Shown piece by piece: positions 1 through 5,737 of a stretch of DNA of 12,530 nucleotides (positions within the stretch are counted from its first letter, which is position 1; the number at the start of each line of letters is the position of its first letter). Position numbers and translations under genes: made by a program. This stretch comes from an uncultured Eubacteriales bacterium (GTDB taxonomy: Bacteria; Bacillota; Clostridia; Oscillospirales; CAG-272): assembly GCA_934446485.1 (NCBI GenBank), contig CAKSEM010000022.1, positions 1-12,530 on the forward strand. The letters are read 5' to 3'. The notes under the pieces are model-generated. The model had not been told where the DNA came from. It worked only from the letters and a program-made list of their open reading frames with translations, and searched no databases.

Positions 1-108
1 TACACACTCAGCCGTATCCACTGCCGAATCTCCGCTAATGCGTATGACGGCAACACCGCCGACGCCGCGCGGCGTCGAAATTGCCGCTATCGTATCAAAG
101 AGTCCCAT
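1..108 (-). CDS. mnmE: tRNA uridine-5-carboxymethylaminomethyl(34) synthesis GTPase MnmE, N-terminal fragment
   Basis: Only the first 36 codons lie in the window; the gene continues past the left edge. The translation begins MGLFDTIAAISTPRG and continues into GGVAVIRISG, the N-terminal signature of MnmE (TrmE), where the formyl-THF-binding domain starts. MnmE is a GTPase that works with MnmG to install the (carboxymethyl)aminomethyl group on U34 of certain tRNAs. The ATG at 106-108 is preceded by a strong ribosome-binding site, GGAGGTGG at 116-123 (minus strand), with 7-nt spacing. This fixes the start. The gene begins 20 bp after the ttcA stop, so it is very likely co-transcribed with tcdA and ttcA. 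It follows jag in the usual Firmicute order, except that tcdA and ttcA lie in between. Family assignment is confident; the G domain and C-terminal cysteine cannot be checked here. Confidence 0.9.
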   Translation of the reverse strand, partial: MGLFDTIAAISTPRGVGGVAVIRISGDSAVDTAECV

Positions 109-128
109 CGGGCAACCACCTCCAAAAA

Positions 129-1010
129 TCACGAGTCACCTTCGTCAAATCGTTCGAGAAAGCTGTGCTCTTCACCGAACAGCTTATATCCTACGAGAGT
201 ATCAACATTCGCACGGTGAATACTGTTGAATATATTCTTCTCAATATCTGCATTTCCTTCATTGCGCAGTCTGCGGATCAGTTCCTTAGTTTCACGACGC
301 TTTGAACTTGACGCATCCGATTCCGCCGCACGTGTTGCAGAGCAGGCGCACCCGAGAAATTCGAGCGAATTATATCTTGCCCACGATATGATCGCCTCCT
401 CGTTTATCCTGTAGAGCGGACGGATCAGCTCCATACCCGGAAAGTTCGTACTCCTGAGACGCGGCAGCATACCCTGTATCTGAGACCCCCACAGCATACC
501 CATAAGCGTCGTTTCTATCACGTCCGACATATGGTGTCCGAGGGCTATTTTATTACATCCGAGCGACTTTGCATACGAGTACAGGTGCCCGCGGCGCATC
601 CTTGCGCACAGATAGCACGGTGACTCGCCGCCCATACGCTGCGAAACGCCGAAAACGTTAGTTTCGAATACACGTATCGGTATTTCAAGTAGGCGCGCAT
701 TAGACTCCAGACGTTCGCGGTTCTCAGCAGAATATCCGGGATCCATAACTATATATTCGCAATCAAACGGCACATCGCTGTGCCGCCGCAGTTCACGCAT
801 CAGCACTGCAAGGATAGCCGAATCCTTTCCTCCCGATATACAGACGGCAATTCTGTCCCCCGCCGATATCAGACGGTACCGTTTAATCGCGGTCACGAAC
901 GGTGTCCATATATCGCGCCGATACTTTTTCTGTATACTGCGAATGGCGCTCTGTGCCGGTGTAAACTCCGCACTCCGCCGTGCACGTGGTTTTTCTGTTG
1001 TATCTTCCAT
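129..1010 (-). CDS. ttcA: TtcA-family tRNA 2-thiocytidine(32) biosynthesis protein (PP-loop ATPase)
   Basis: Predicted PP-loop sulfurtransferase of the TtcA family, which adenylates C32 of tRNA and replaces its 2-oxygen with sulfur using a Fe-S cluster. In the 293-aa product the PP-loop SGGKDS lies at residues 59-64. A CxxC pair (PCYLC) is at 132-135, followed by the family-typical RMRRGHLY and KIALGHHMSD segments and a later cysteine pair (CAC) at 221-223. These fit the three Fe-S ligands known in E. coli TtcA. An ATG at 1031 overlaps the tcdA stop, but the ATG at 1008-1010 has a much better ribosome-binding site (GGAGAGG at 1019-1025, 8-nt spacing), so I chose it. The gene sits between tcdA and mnmE in one leftward transcription unit. 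The exact substrate is inferred from the family; the residue sulfurated could differ in this lineage. Confidence 0.87.
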   Translation of the reverse strand: MEDTTEKPRARRSAEFTPAQSAIRSIQKKYRRDIWTPFVTAIKRYRLISAGDRIAVCISGGKDSAILAVLMRELRRHSDVPFDCEYIVMDPGYSAENRERLESNARLLEIPIRVFETNVFGVSQRMGGESPCYLCARMRRGHLYSYAKSLGCNKIALGHHMSDVIETTLMGMLWGSQIQGMLPRLRSTNFPGMELIRPLYRINEEAIISWARYNSLEFLGCACSATRAAESDASSSKRRETKELIRRLRNEGNADIEKNIFNSIHRANVDTLVGYKLFGEEHSFLERFDEGDS

Positions 1011-1027
1011 ATTAAAAGCCTCTCCGG

Positions 1028-1726
1028 TCATATCCCGGCAATTTCCCTTATAACTTTGCCTGCGGCTATCATGCCCGCAACCGGCGGCACGAACGACATG
1101 CTGCCGGGCGCATGGCGACCGTCGCCATCAACGACGGTACGTCGCGGAATCTCGTCGGACCACACGACGGATAGGCGCCGTATACCGCGTTTGCGGCACT
1201 CACGCCGTATCACTGCGGCAAGCGGACAGGTATTCGTTTTGTATATATCCGACACTTGAAATCTCGTCGGGTCGAGCTTGTTCCCGGTACCCATTGAACA
1301 TATGATAGGCACTCCCGCCGACTCGGCTTCGGATATCAACACAAGCTTTGACGATACGGTGTCGATCGCGTCGATTATATAGTCATATTCCGACAGCTCG
1401 ATGTCGCCGTGCTCATCGGCTGAATAAAATACGCGATGCGCAAGCGCACGGCAGTCGGGATTTATGCTGTGTATACGTTCTGCTGCCGCCTCAGCCTTGT
1501 TCTGCCCGAGCGTCAGCTCCGTCGCAAGTATCTGACGGTTCAGATTGCTCTCGGATATACTGTCGGGATCCACAATGTCAATCGCACCGACTCCGGCGCG
1601 CGCGAGGGCCTCAACGGCACTTCCGCCGACACCTCCGGCTCCGAATACTATGACGCGGGCGGAGCGAAGCCGCAAGAGCGCCTCTTCTCCCGCAAGCAGT
1701 GCACTTCTTGAAAATCTATCAGTCAT
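1028..1726 (-). CDS. tcdA: tRNA threonylcarbamoyladenosine dehydratase (TcdA/CsdL family, E1-like)
   Basis: E1-like ATP-dependent enzyme of the ThiF/MoeB/HesA superfamily, subgroup TcdA (YgdL/CsdL), which cyclises t6A at position 37 of ANN-decoding tRNAs to ct6A. The 232-aa product opens with RFSRSALLAGEEAL, as TcdA does. It then shows the glycine-rich nucleotide loop GAGGVGGS (29-36), NLNRQ (61-65), GQNKAEA with the conserved Lys (75-81), VIDAID-type acidic motif (IIDAID, 117-122) and the TcdA-specific LDPTRFQVSDI stretch (151-161). Length is near the usual 230-270 aa. The ATG at 1724-1726 has GGAG at 1734-1737 with 7-nt spacing; an in-frame TTG 24 nt upstream has no such site. The gene is first in the tcdA-ttcA-mnmE unit and is driven by the consensus promoter at 1911-1939. 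Confidence 0.9.
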   Translation of the reverse strand: MTDRFSRSALLAGEEALLRLRSARVIVFGAGGVGGSAVEALARAGVGAIDIVDPDSISESNLNRQILATELTLGQNKAEAAAERIHSINPDCRALAHRVFYSADEHGDIELSEYDYIIDAIDTVSSKLVLISEAESAGVPIICSMGTGNKLDPTRFQVSDIYKTNTCPLAAVIRRECRKRGIRRLSVVWSDEIPRRTVVDGDGRHAPGSMSFVPPVAGMIAAGKVIREIAGI

Positions 1727-1910
1727 TATTGTTCTCCGTTCAGGTGTCAAGGCAGTGTGAGCAGTATCTCATCCAAGTGTTTCCATGGGAAACAAAAGCA
1801 GATCCGCTCCGGTTTCACGGCAAGCTCATTCATACAGCCGATTCGCCGAAGACCGAATCGATATTTCTCTCGCGCTGCCGTTATTCGGCTCCCGCAAACA
1901 GCCATGGCTA

Positions 1911-1939
1911 ATTATATCTCTCAGTCTGCAGTTTGTCAA
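1911..1939 (-). promoter_or_regulatory. Consensus sigma-A promoter of the tcdA-ttcA-mnmE unit
   Basis: On the minus strand, TTGACA (1934-1939) and TATAAT (1911-1916) are separated by exactly 17 bp, a perfect housekeeping promoter. Expected transcription start is about position 1904, giving a leader of roughly 178 nt before the tcdA ATG. The leader holds a small hairpin (TGTTTCC/GGAAACA arms at 1778-1794), a CGATTCG/CGAATCG stem region, and a 52-codon open frame (1747-1905) whose ATG lies at the predicted transcription start. I recognise no riboswitch or T-box motif. The promoter lies downstream of the jag terminator, so this unit can be transcribed separately from rpmH-jag. The rest of the jag-tcdA gap (1940-2031) shows nothing I can name. 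Confidence 0.8.
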
Positions 1940-2026
1940 TCGGCACGCATCGCAATATATCGGCGATCTGTTTGACTCAGCCAGAGCGCCGGTGTCTACA
2001 CTGCCATGCCGCCTTCTCTATACTGC

Positions 2027-2070
2027 GAATAAAGCCGACACCCGAGAGACAAAAACTCGGATGTCGGCTT
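2027..2070 (-). terminator. Intrinsic terminator after jag
   Basis: A long inverted repeat begins 5 nt after the jag stop. The arms at 2032-2046 and 2056-2070 pair over 15 bp (one G-U wobble, read on the minus strand) around a 9-nt loop. The hairpin is followed by a short U-rich tail, UUUAUU-like. The tail is weaker than ideal, but stem strength and placement argue for the end of the rpmH-rnpA-yidD-yidC-jag transcript. Confidence 0.7.
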
Positions 2071-2074
2071 CACA

Positions 2075-3415
2075 TCATTGTTCACCGTCCTGCCGGACGT
2101 CCGCATCATCAAGCGTCGGAAGCGGAATATCTTCTTCGGTCGGAAGAGGCGGAAGCATGTCGGCGGCTTCCGTCACAGTCTCTGCCGCCTCCTCTGTGCG
2201 AAGGATTTCTTCCTCGCCCGCGCTCTTGCGCTCCGAGCGGGCGCGGCCTCTGTCACCGCGACTGCGGCGTCGGTTGTTCTGCGGCGCGCGATCTTCGCCC
2301 TCGTAGGTTATAATGATCTTTCTCGACGTATCCGAACCGACGGAATGGGTCGAAACGTCGGGATAATCCTGAAGCTCGGAATGGATAATCCGTCTCTCAT
2401 ACGGATTCATAGGCTCAAGGAATACGTTTCTCTTGTACTTTACGGCACGTGCCGCCATGCGGCGGGCAAGTGCGCGCAGCGTCTCTTCACGCTTTGCTCG
2501 GTAGTTTTCAATGTCCACCGTGATCTTAAGATGCTCACGTTCGCCGCGGGACGCGCCCGAACGTCTGAGAAGCGCAAGATTGACGAGATACTGTATTGCG
2601 TCGAGGGTCTCGCCGTGGTGTCCGATCAAAACTCCGGTATCACGCCCCTCGACCTCGATCTCCGGATACAGATTTGCCTCAGGCGTGCATACGAACTCGT
2701 CCCCGGCGGGAGCCGACTTCGGTGCTGCTGCCGCTTCAAGATTCATATTGCGTATCATAAGATTCACAAAATCCGCAGCAAAGCTGAGTTCCTCGGCGCT
2801 TGCTGCCGAACGGCGCGGAGCCTCTGCAGGCACCGGCTGTCCTCCCGTCTTGGCACTACTCTCACGCTGAGAGCGTGGCTGGGATGATGTCTGTCCGCGT
2901 CGGCGGCTGTTCTGCTGCGTTTTGCCGTCACGGCGACCCTTGTCGTTCTGTGCTGCGTCACCCGATGCTGTCTGCTCTTCGTTACGGCTGCGCGGACTCT
3001 TCTGAGCCGACTCATATGTCTGCTGTTCCTTTTCCTTAGGCGACGGTTGTTCCTGTCTGTCGCGCCGACCTTCATTTGCACCGCGGGACTTCTTCTGCTG
3101 TCCGCCCTGACCGGACGTCTGCTTGCCCGATCCGCGCTTTGCATCGCGGTTATCATCGGCATAGTATCCTCTCTCGGGAGACGTCTGCTTCTTGTAATTC
3201 TTGATTTCCTTAACTATTGAGCCGAGCTCATCCTCAGATCCGTCGCTGACAGTTACGCGGATCTCGGCATCCTTTGCGCCTATACCGAGAAAGCCTTTCT
3301 TCGGAAGGCTGATTATTTCATGCGATATCTCCCTGTCGTCTCCGCCGTACAGCTTAGTCGCAAGTTCAATCGCTTCATCTACGGTCTTGGCACTGACCGT
3401 GTATATTTCGCTCAT
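2075..3415 (-). CDS. jag: Jag/KhpB RNA-binding protein (Jag_N-KH-R3H) with long charged linker and acidic tail
   Basis: RNA-binding protein of the Jag (SpoIIIJ-associated, also KhpB/EloR) family, which acts with KhpA in post-transcriptional control linked to cell elongation. It is encoded next to YidC in most Firmicutes. The 446-aa product has a Jag_N domain (1-57, with KKGFLGIGAKDAEI at 39-52). A low-complexity Arg/Gln/Ser/Gly/Lys-rich linker covers about 75-205. A KH domain has its GxxG loop as GHHG (265-268), and an R3H domain follows with R341-x3-H345. After residue 375 come a short Arg-rich segment and an acidic Pro-rich tail. Typical Jag proteins are about 200-260 aa, so the linker and tail nearly double the size. 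Start ATG 3413-3415 has AAAGGGG at 3428-3434, a rather long 12-nt spacing. It lies 41 bp after yidC and is the last gene before the terminator. Confidence 0.92.
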   Translation of the reverse strand: MSEIYTVSAKTVDEAIELATKLYGGDDREISHEIISLPKKGFLGIGAKDAEIRVTVSDGSEDELGSIVKEIKNYKKQTSPERGYYADDNRDAKRGSGKQTSGQGGQQKKSRGANEGRRDRQEQPSPKEKEQQTYESAQKSPRSRNEEQTASGDAAQNDKGRRDGKTQQNSRRRGQTSSQPRSQRESSAKTGGQPVPAEAPRRSAASAEELSFAADFVNLMIRNMNLEAAAAPKSAPAGDEFVCTPEANLYPEIEVEGRDTGVLIGHHGETLDAIQYLVNLALLRRSGASRGEREHLKITVDIENYRAKREETLRALARRMAARAVKYKRNVFLEPMNPYERRIIHSELQDYPDVSTHSVGSDTSRKIIITYEGEDRAPQNNRRRSRGDRGRARSERKSAGEEEILRTEEAAETVTEAADMLPPLPTEEDIPLPTLDDADVRQDGEQ

Positions 3416-3456
3416 ATCAGTGGAATACCCCTTTAATTATTCTGAAAATTTCCCGA

Positions 3457-4542
3457 TCACTTCTTTTTGTTTTCGTCATCCTTAAGAGGTGCGCGGTCGA
3501 TCGGCGAAGCTTCACTCTCCGTCTCATCCTCCGGCTCCGGATCGGGCGTCGGCGGCGGAAGCGGTTCATCGTCAAAATCTATTCTGTGAAGGCTGCGCAC
3601 CGGAGTGCTGCTCGCCTCTCTCTGCGGTTTTCCCGAACGTCCCTTCTTCGATCCGTACTCGCGCTCGGCTGCGCGCAGCTCCTCCTCGGTTGGCTGCGGG
3701 ATCGGCCATATTTTCGACACGATAAACCGCTCGACGACGGACAGTATGCTTCTGAATATCCAGTAGCAGCCGACAGCCGCAGGAACGCTGAACGAGATCC
3801 ACGTAGACATGAGGGGCATTGTCACGTTCATGATCTTCATGCTCGTGCTGTTCTGCATCTGCTCGTTTTCGGGAGACTGATACGTAAAGCGGCGCATGAG
3901 TACCGTCGAGAGGTATGTGCTGATGAAAACGAACAGCGGTATGATCCAAAGCCAGCTGAATTCGCTGATCTTCGGCGTGAGCGACAGATCGATCGGTCCC
4001 ATCTTGAACACCGGAAGCGTTGCATTGCCGACGAGATCTTCATATCCCGCTGTGCCGTTCTGATGCAGATAGTTTATAATATCGATCTGGAGCTGCTGCC
4101 CGGTGCCGAGCGTAACTCCCGCACCCGTGAGTCTATCGGACAGCCGATTTATATAGTCTGCGGAGAGTCCGGAAATGTATCTGAGCGGGTTGATTATGAC
4201 CTGGTAAAGGCAGATTATGACCGGGAACTGAATGAGGAGCGGCAGGCATCCGCCGAGGGGATTAAAGTTTTCCCTCTTATAGAGCTCGGATATCTCCTGC
4301 TGCTTCTTCTGCATCGACACGTTGTCGTTGCGCCCGTCATACTTCTTCGTTATAGCTCTGACCTTAGGCTGCAGCTTTGCCTGTGCGATCTGAGTCTTCT
4401 GCTGCTTTATCTGTATCGGCGACAGTATTATCTCGATAACGAGAGCAAACAGAATTATCGCAAGCAGATAATTGTTTGTCAGGGAGTACGCAAAACGTAT
4501 GAGATACCCCATCGGAACAAACAATATATCGAAAATTTTCAT
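3457..4542 (-). CDS. yidC: YidC/Oxa1-family membrane protein insertase
   Basis: Polytopic insertase that places small or Sec-dependent proteins into the cytoplasmic membrane. The 361-aa product is of the Gram-positive type without the large periplasmic domain. It has hydrophobic segments at about 22-42, 97-120, 196-216 and 240-272, the cytoplasmic SPIQIKQQKT hairpin start (41-50), the hallmark NPLGGCLPLLIQFP (94-107) and a C-terminal Lys/Pro/Asp/Glu-rich cytosolic tail from about 280. I see no lipoprotein signal with lipobox cysteine. By eye, the groove position usually Arg or Lys in TM1 of Gram-positive YidC is Glu37 here. Start ATG 4540-4542 directly abuts the yidD stop (TAA-ATG), which suggests translational coupling. 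It lies in the rpmH-rnpA-yidD-yidC-jag operon. Confidence 0.95.
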   Translation of the reverse strand: MKIFDILFVPMGYLIRFAYSLTNNYLLAIILFALVIEIILSPIQIKQQKTQIAQAKLQPKVRAITKKYDGRNDNVSMQKKQQEISELYKRENFNPLGGCLPLLIQFPVIICLYQVIINPLRYISGLSADYINRLSDRLTGAGVTLGTGQQLQIDIINYLHQNGTAGYEDLVGNATLPVFKMGPIDLSLTPKISEFSWLWIIPLFVFISTYLSTVLMRRFTYQSPENEQMQNSTSMKIMNVTMPLMSTWISFSVPAAVGCYWIFRSILSVVERFIVSKIWPIPQPTEEELRAAEREYGSKKGRSGKPQREASSTPVRSLHRIDFDDEPLPPPTPDPEPEDETESEASPIDRAPLKDDENKKK

Positions 4543-4890
4543 TTATCGTACCGATCCTTTCTCTTTTTCGCTGCCGCAGTCGGACTGATCTCCGACCCCG
4601 CACCCCGTATGGCAGCTGCGGTGCTTCCGACGGAAAAGCTCTCCGAGACTCTCCGGAACCGGATCCTCTCCTCCGCGACAGAACGGATTGCATCTCAATA
4701 CTCTGAATACCGAGAGCAGTGAGCCTACAATAATCCCCCATCTGTCTATCGCCCGAAGGGCATACTCCGAGCAGCTCGGAGTAAAGCGGCATGACGGGGC
4801 GCCCTTGAGCGGAGACAGATACCGTCTGTACAGCTTTATAGGGAGTGAAAATATCCGCCGCGGCAGGTGCCGCAGGGTGTCAAAGTCCAT
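4543..4890 (-). CDS. yidD: Membrane protein insertion efficiency factor YidD
   Basis: Small membrane-associated protein that assists YidC-dependent insertion in bacteria where it has been studied. The 115-aa product carries the family core: IKLYRRYLSPLKG (18-30), CRFTPSCSEYA (34-44) with two conserved cysteines, RCNPF (66-70) and GGEDPVP (73-79). The C-terminal part beyond residue 80 is Cys/Ser/Lys-rich and extends past the usual 70-85 aa. The ATG at 4888-4890 has AGGAG about 8 nt upstream. An in-frame TTG one codon earlier is less likely. The start overlaps the rnpA stop by one base (TGATG) and the stop touches the yidC ATG, so rnpA, yidD and yidC are tightly coupled. Confidence 0.93.
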   Translation of the reverse strand: MDFDTLRHLPRRIFSLPIKLYRRYLSPLKGAPSCRFTPSCSEYALRAIDRWGIIVGSLLSVFRVLRCNPFCRGGEDPVPESLGELFRRKHRSCHTGCGVGDQSDCGSEKEKGSVR

Positions 4891-5321
4891 CAATGTGACT
4901 CCTCTCCGTCGGCAGATGCCGTATCCGAATCTCGTTTCTGACCCCTCGGCTCGATGAGACCCGCCTTTTTGAGGCAGTATTTCAGGTCACGTTTCACGTC
5001 CTGCATCTTTAAGACCGTGCATGGCTCTCTCAGCGCGATCACAACGAGGTATCCGCGTTTCAGTTCATACTCTCTGCCTATCTGTCTGTATGCCTCGCGG
5101 ACCACACGCTTCGCGCGGTTTCTCTGCACGGCGCCTCCGATCTTTTTTGAGGCTGATATGCCGATACGGTTCAGATATTCACCCGTCGGATTCCGCCGTC
5201 TGATCAGTGCAGCATGACGGTCGCGCAGCACATATACGCACAGTGAGCGCGACGCCCCCCGCTCACCACGGCGGTACGCCTTCTGATACAGATGGTTTTC
5301 GGTTATGGGAAATAGCTTCAT
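4890..5321 (-). CDS. rnpA: Ribonuclease P protein component
   Basis: Basic protein subunit of RNase P, which helps the catalytic RNA remove tRNA 5' leaders. The 143-aa product shows the family pattern: an N-terminal LYQKAYRRG segment (11-19), RIGISASKKIGGAVQRNRAK (52-71) and the RNR motif with following basic helix RNRAKRVVREAYR (67-79). A C-terminal extension of about 20 polar residues goes beyond the usual 110-120 aa. The only usable in-frame start is ATG 5319-5321. It lacks a Shine-Dalgarno sequence at normal distance, unlike its neighbours, and lies downstream of three stem-loops in the rpmH-rnpA spacer. Translation may therefore be deliberately weak. It is the second gene of the rpmH operon, and its stop overlaps the yidD start. 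Confidence 0.95.
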   Translation of the reverse strand: MKLFPITENHLYQKAYRRGERGASRSLCVYVLRDRHAALIRRRNPTGEYLNRIGISASKKIGGAVQRNRAKRVVREAYRQIGREYELKRGYLVVIALREPCTVLKMQDVKRDLKYCLKKAGLIEPRGQKRDSDTASADGEESH

Positions 5322-5341
5322 CTTAAAAATAAGGTACGGCG

Positions 5342-5433
5342 CGGACCGTGCGGTCCGACGCCTCTCCCGATAGAATAATAACCTCCGCCATGGGAGGTTA
5401 TATCTGCGGTCGGGCAGCGAGTCTCCCCACCGC
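5342..5433 (-). promoter_or_regulatory. Three consecutive stem-loops in the rpmH-rnpA spacer
   Basis: The 127-nt gap between the rpmH stop and the rnpA start is mostly inverted repeats. In transcription order they are: arms 5429-5433+5426-5428 with 5406-5410+5412-5414 (8 bp, one bulge); arms 5393-5401 with 5378-5386 (9 bp perfect, 6-nt loop, sequestering a GGAGG); and arms 5351-5356 with 5343-5348 (GGACCG/CGGTCC). None is followed by a U-run, so none is a classic terminator. They could set the L34/RnpA ratio through RNase processing or partial attenuation. Pairing is seen directly; function is inference. Confidence 0.55.
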
Positions 5434-5448
5434 CGTCACCTACGGTTC

Positions 5449-5583
5449 TCAGTGGGTCAGGCGTGCGCGACCCTTAGCGCGTCTTCTCTTCAGAACCTGT
5501 CTGCCGTCTGCGGTAGCCATTCTCTTTCTGAAGCCGTGAACCTTGCTTCTGTGTCTCTTCTTAGGCTGATATGTTCTAAGCAT
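5449..5583 (-). CDS. rpmH: 50S ribosomal protein L34
   Basis: The 44-codon product begins MLRTYQPKKRHRSKVHGFRK and ends GRARLTH, a canonical bacterial L34, a very basic protein of the large ribosomal subunit. The ATG at 5581-5583 is preceded by GGAGG (5593-5597, minus strand) with 9-nt spacing, and the TGA is at 5449-5451. It is the first gene of the rpmH-rnpA-yidD-yidC-jag unit. Its codons are strongly AGA/AAG biased compared with downstream genes, as expected for a highly expressed ribosomal gene. Confidence 0.98.
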   Translation of the reverse strand: MLRTYQPKKRHRSKVHGFRKRMATADGRQVLKRRRAKGRARLTH

Positions 5584-5645
5584 ATTTTTATACCTCCGAT
5601 AATTTCAAAACGATATTACTCTGTTTTCACAGATAGGCAAGTTAT

Positions 5646-5675
5646 ATTATAATATAAAACATCCTGCATTGTCAA
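5646..5675 (-). promoter_or_regulatory. Sigma-A promoter of the rpmH operon
   Basis: On the minus strand, TTGACA (5670-5675) and TATAAT (5646-5651) are 18 bp apart in AT-rich DNA. The predicted start is about 5639, giving a 5' leader of about 56 nt before rpmH. It lies directly after the terminator of the upstream synthase gene, which isolates the two units. I did not find a DnaA-box cluster in the 140-bp gap, and dnaA is not in the window. Confidence 0.8.
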
Positions 5676-5705
5676 CAGGTTTTTTGATTTTTATGTTGCA
5701 CTTTC

Positions 5706-5737
5706 AAAAAGAGACGGAGGCATCATCCCTCCGTCTC
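5706..5737 (-). terminator. Intrinsic terminator of the synthase gene, overlapping its stop codon
   Basis: Arms at 5728-5737 and 5711-5720 form a perfect 10-bp stem (GAGACGGAGG/CCTCCGTCTC read on the minus strand) with a 7-nt loop, followed directly by five U residues (5706-5710). The TGA stop at 5723-5725 lies in the loop, so the last codons of the gene form one arm of the terminator. Confidence 0.9.

Noticed and set aside
1750..1904. Riboswitch or T-box in the tcdA leader
   Set aside because: The leader is long and has small hairpins, but I find no T-box sequence, TPP, SAM or other recognisable conserved core.
3586..4722. 378-codon open frame on the plus strand
   Set aside because: It lies antisense to yidC and yidD, whose families are certain; composition is Arg/His-rich and there is no matching ribosome-binding site or known domain.
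5584..5722. Replication origin near rpmH
   Set aside because: rpmH often borders dnaA/oriC, but here the next gene is a metabolic synthase and I see no DnaA-box cluster or AT-rich repeat array.
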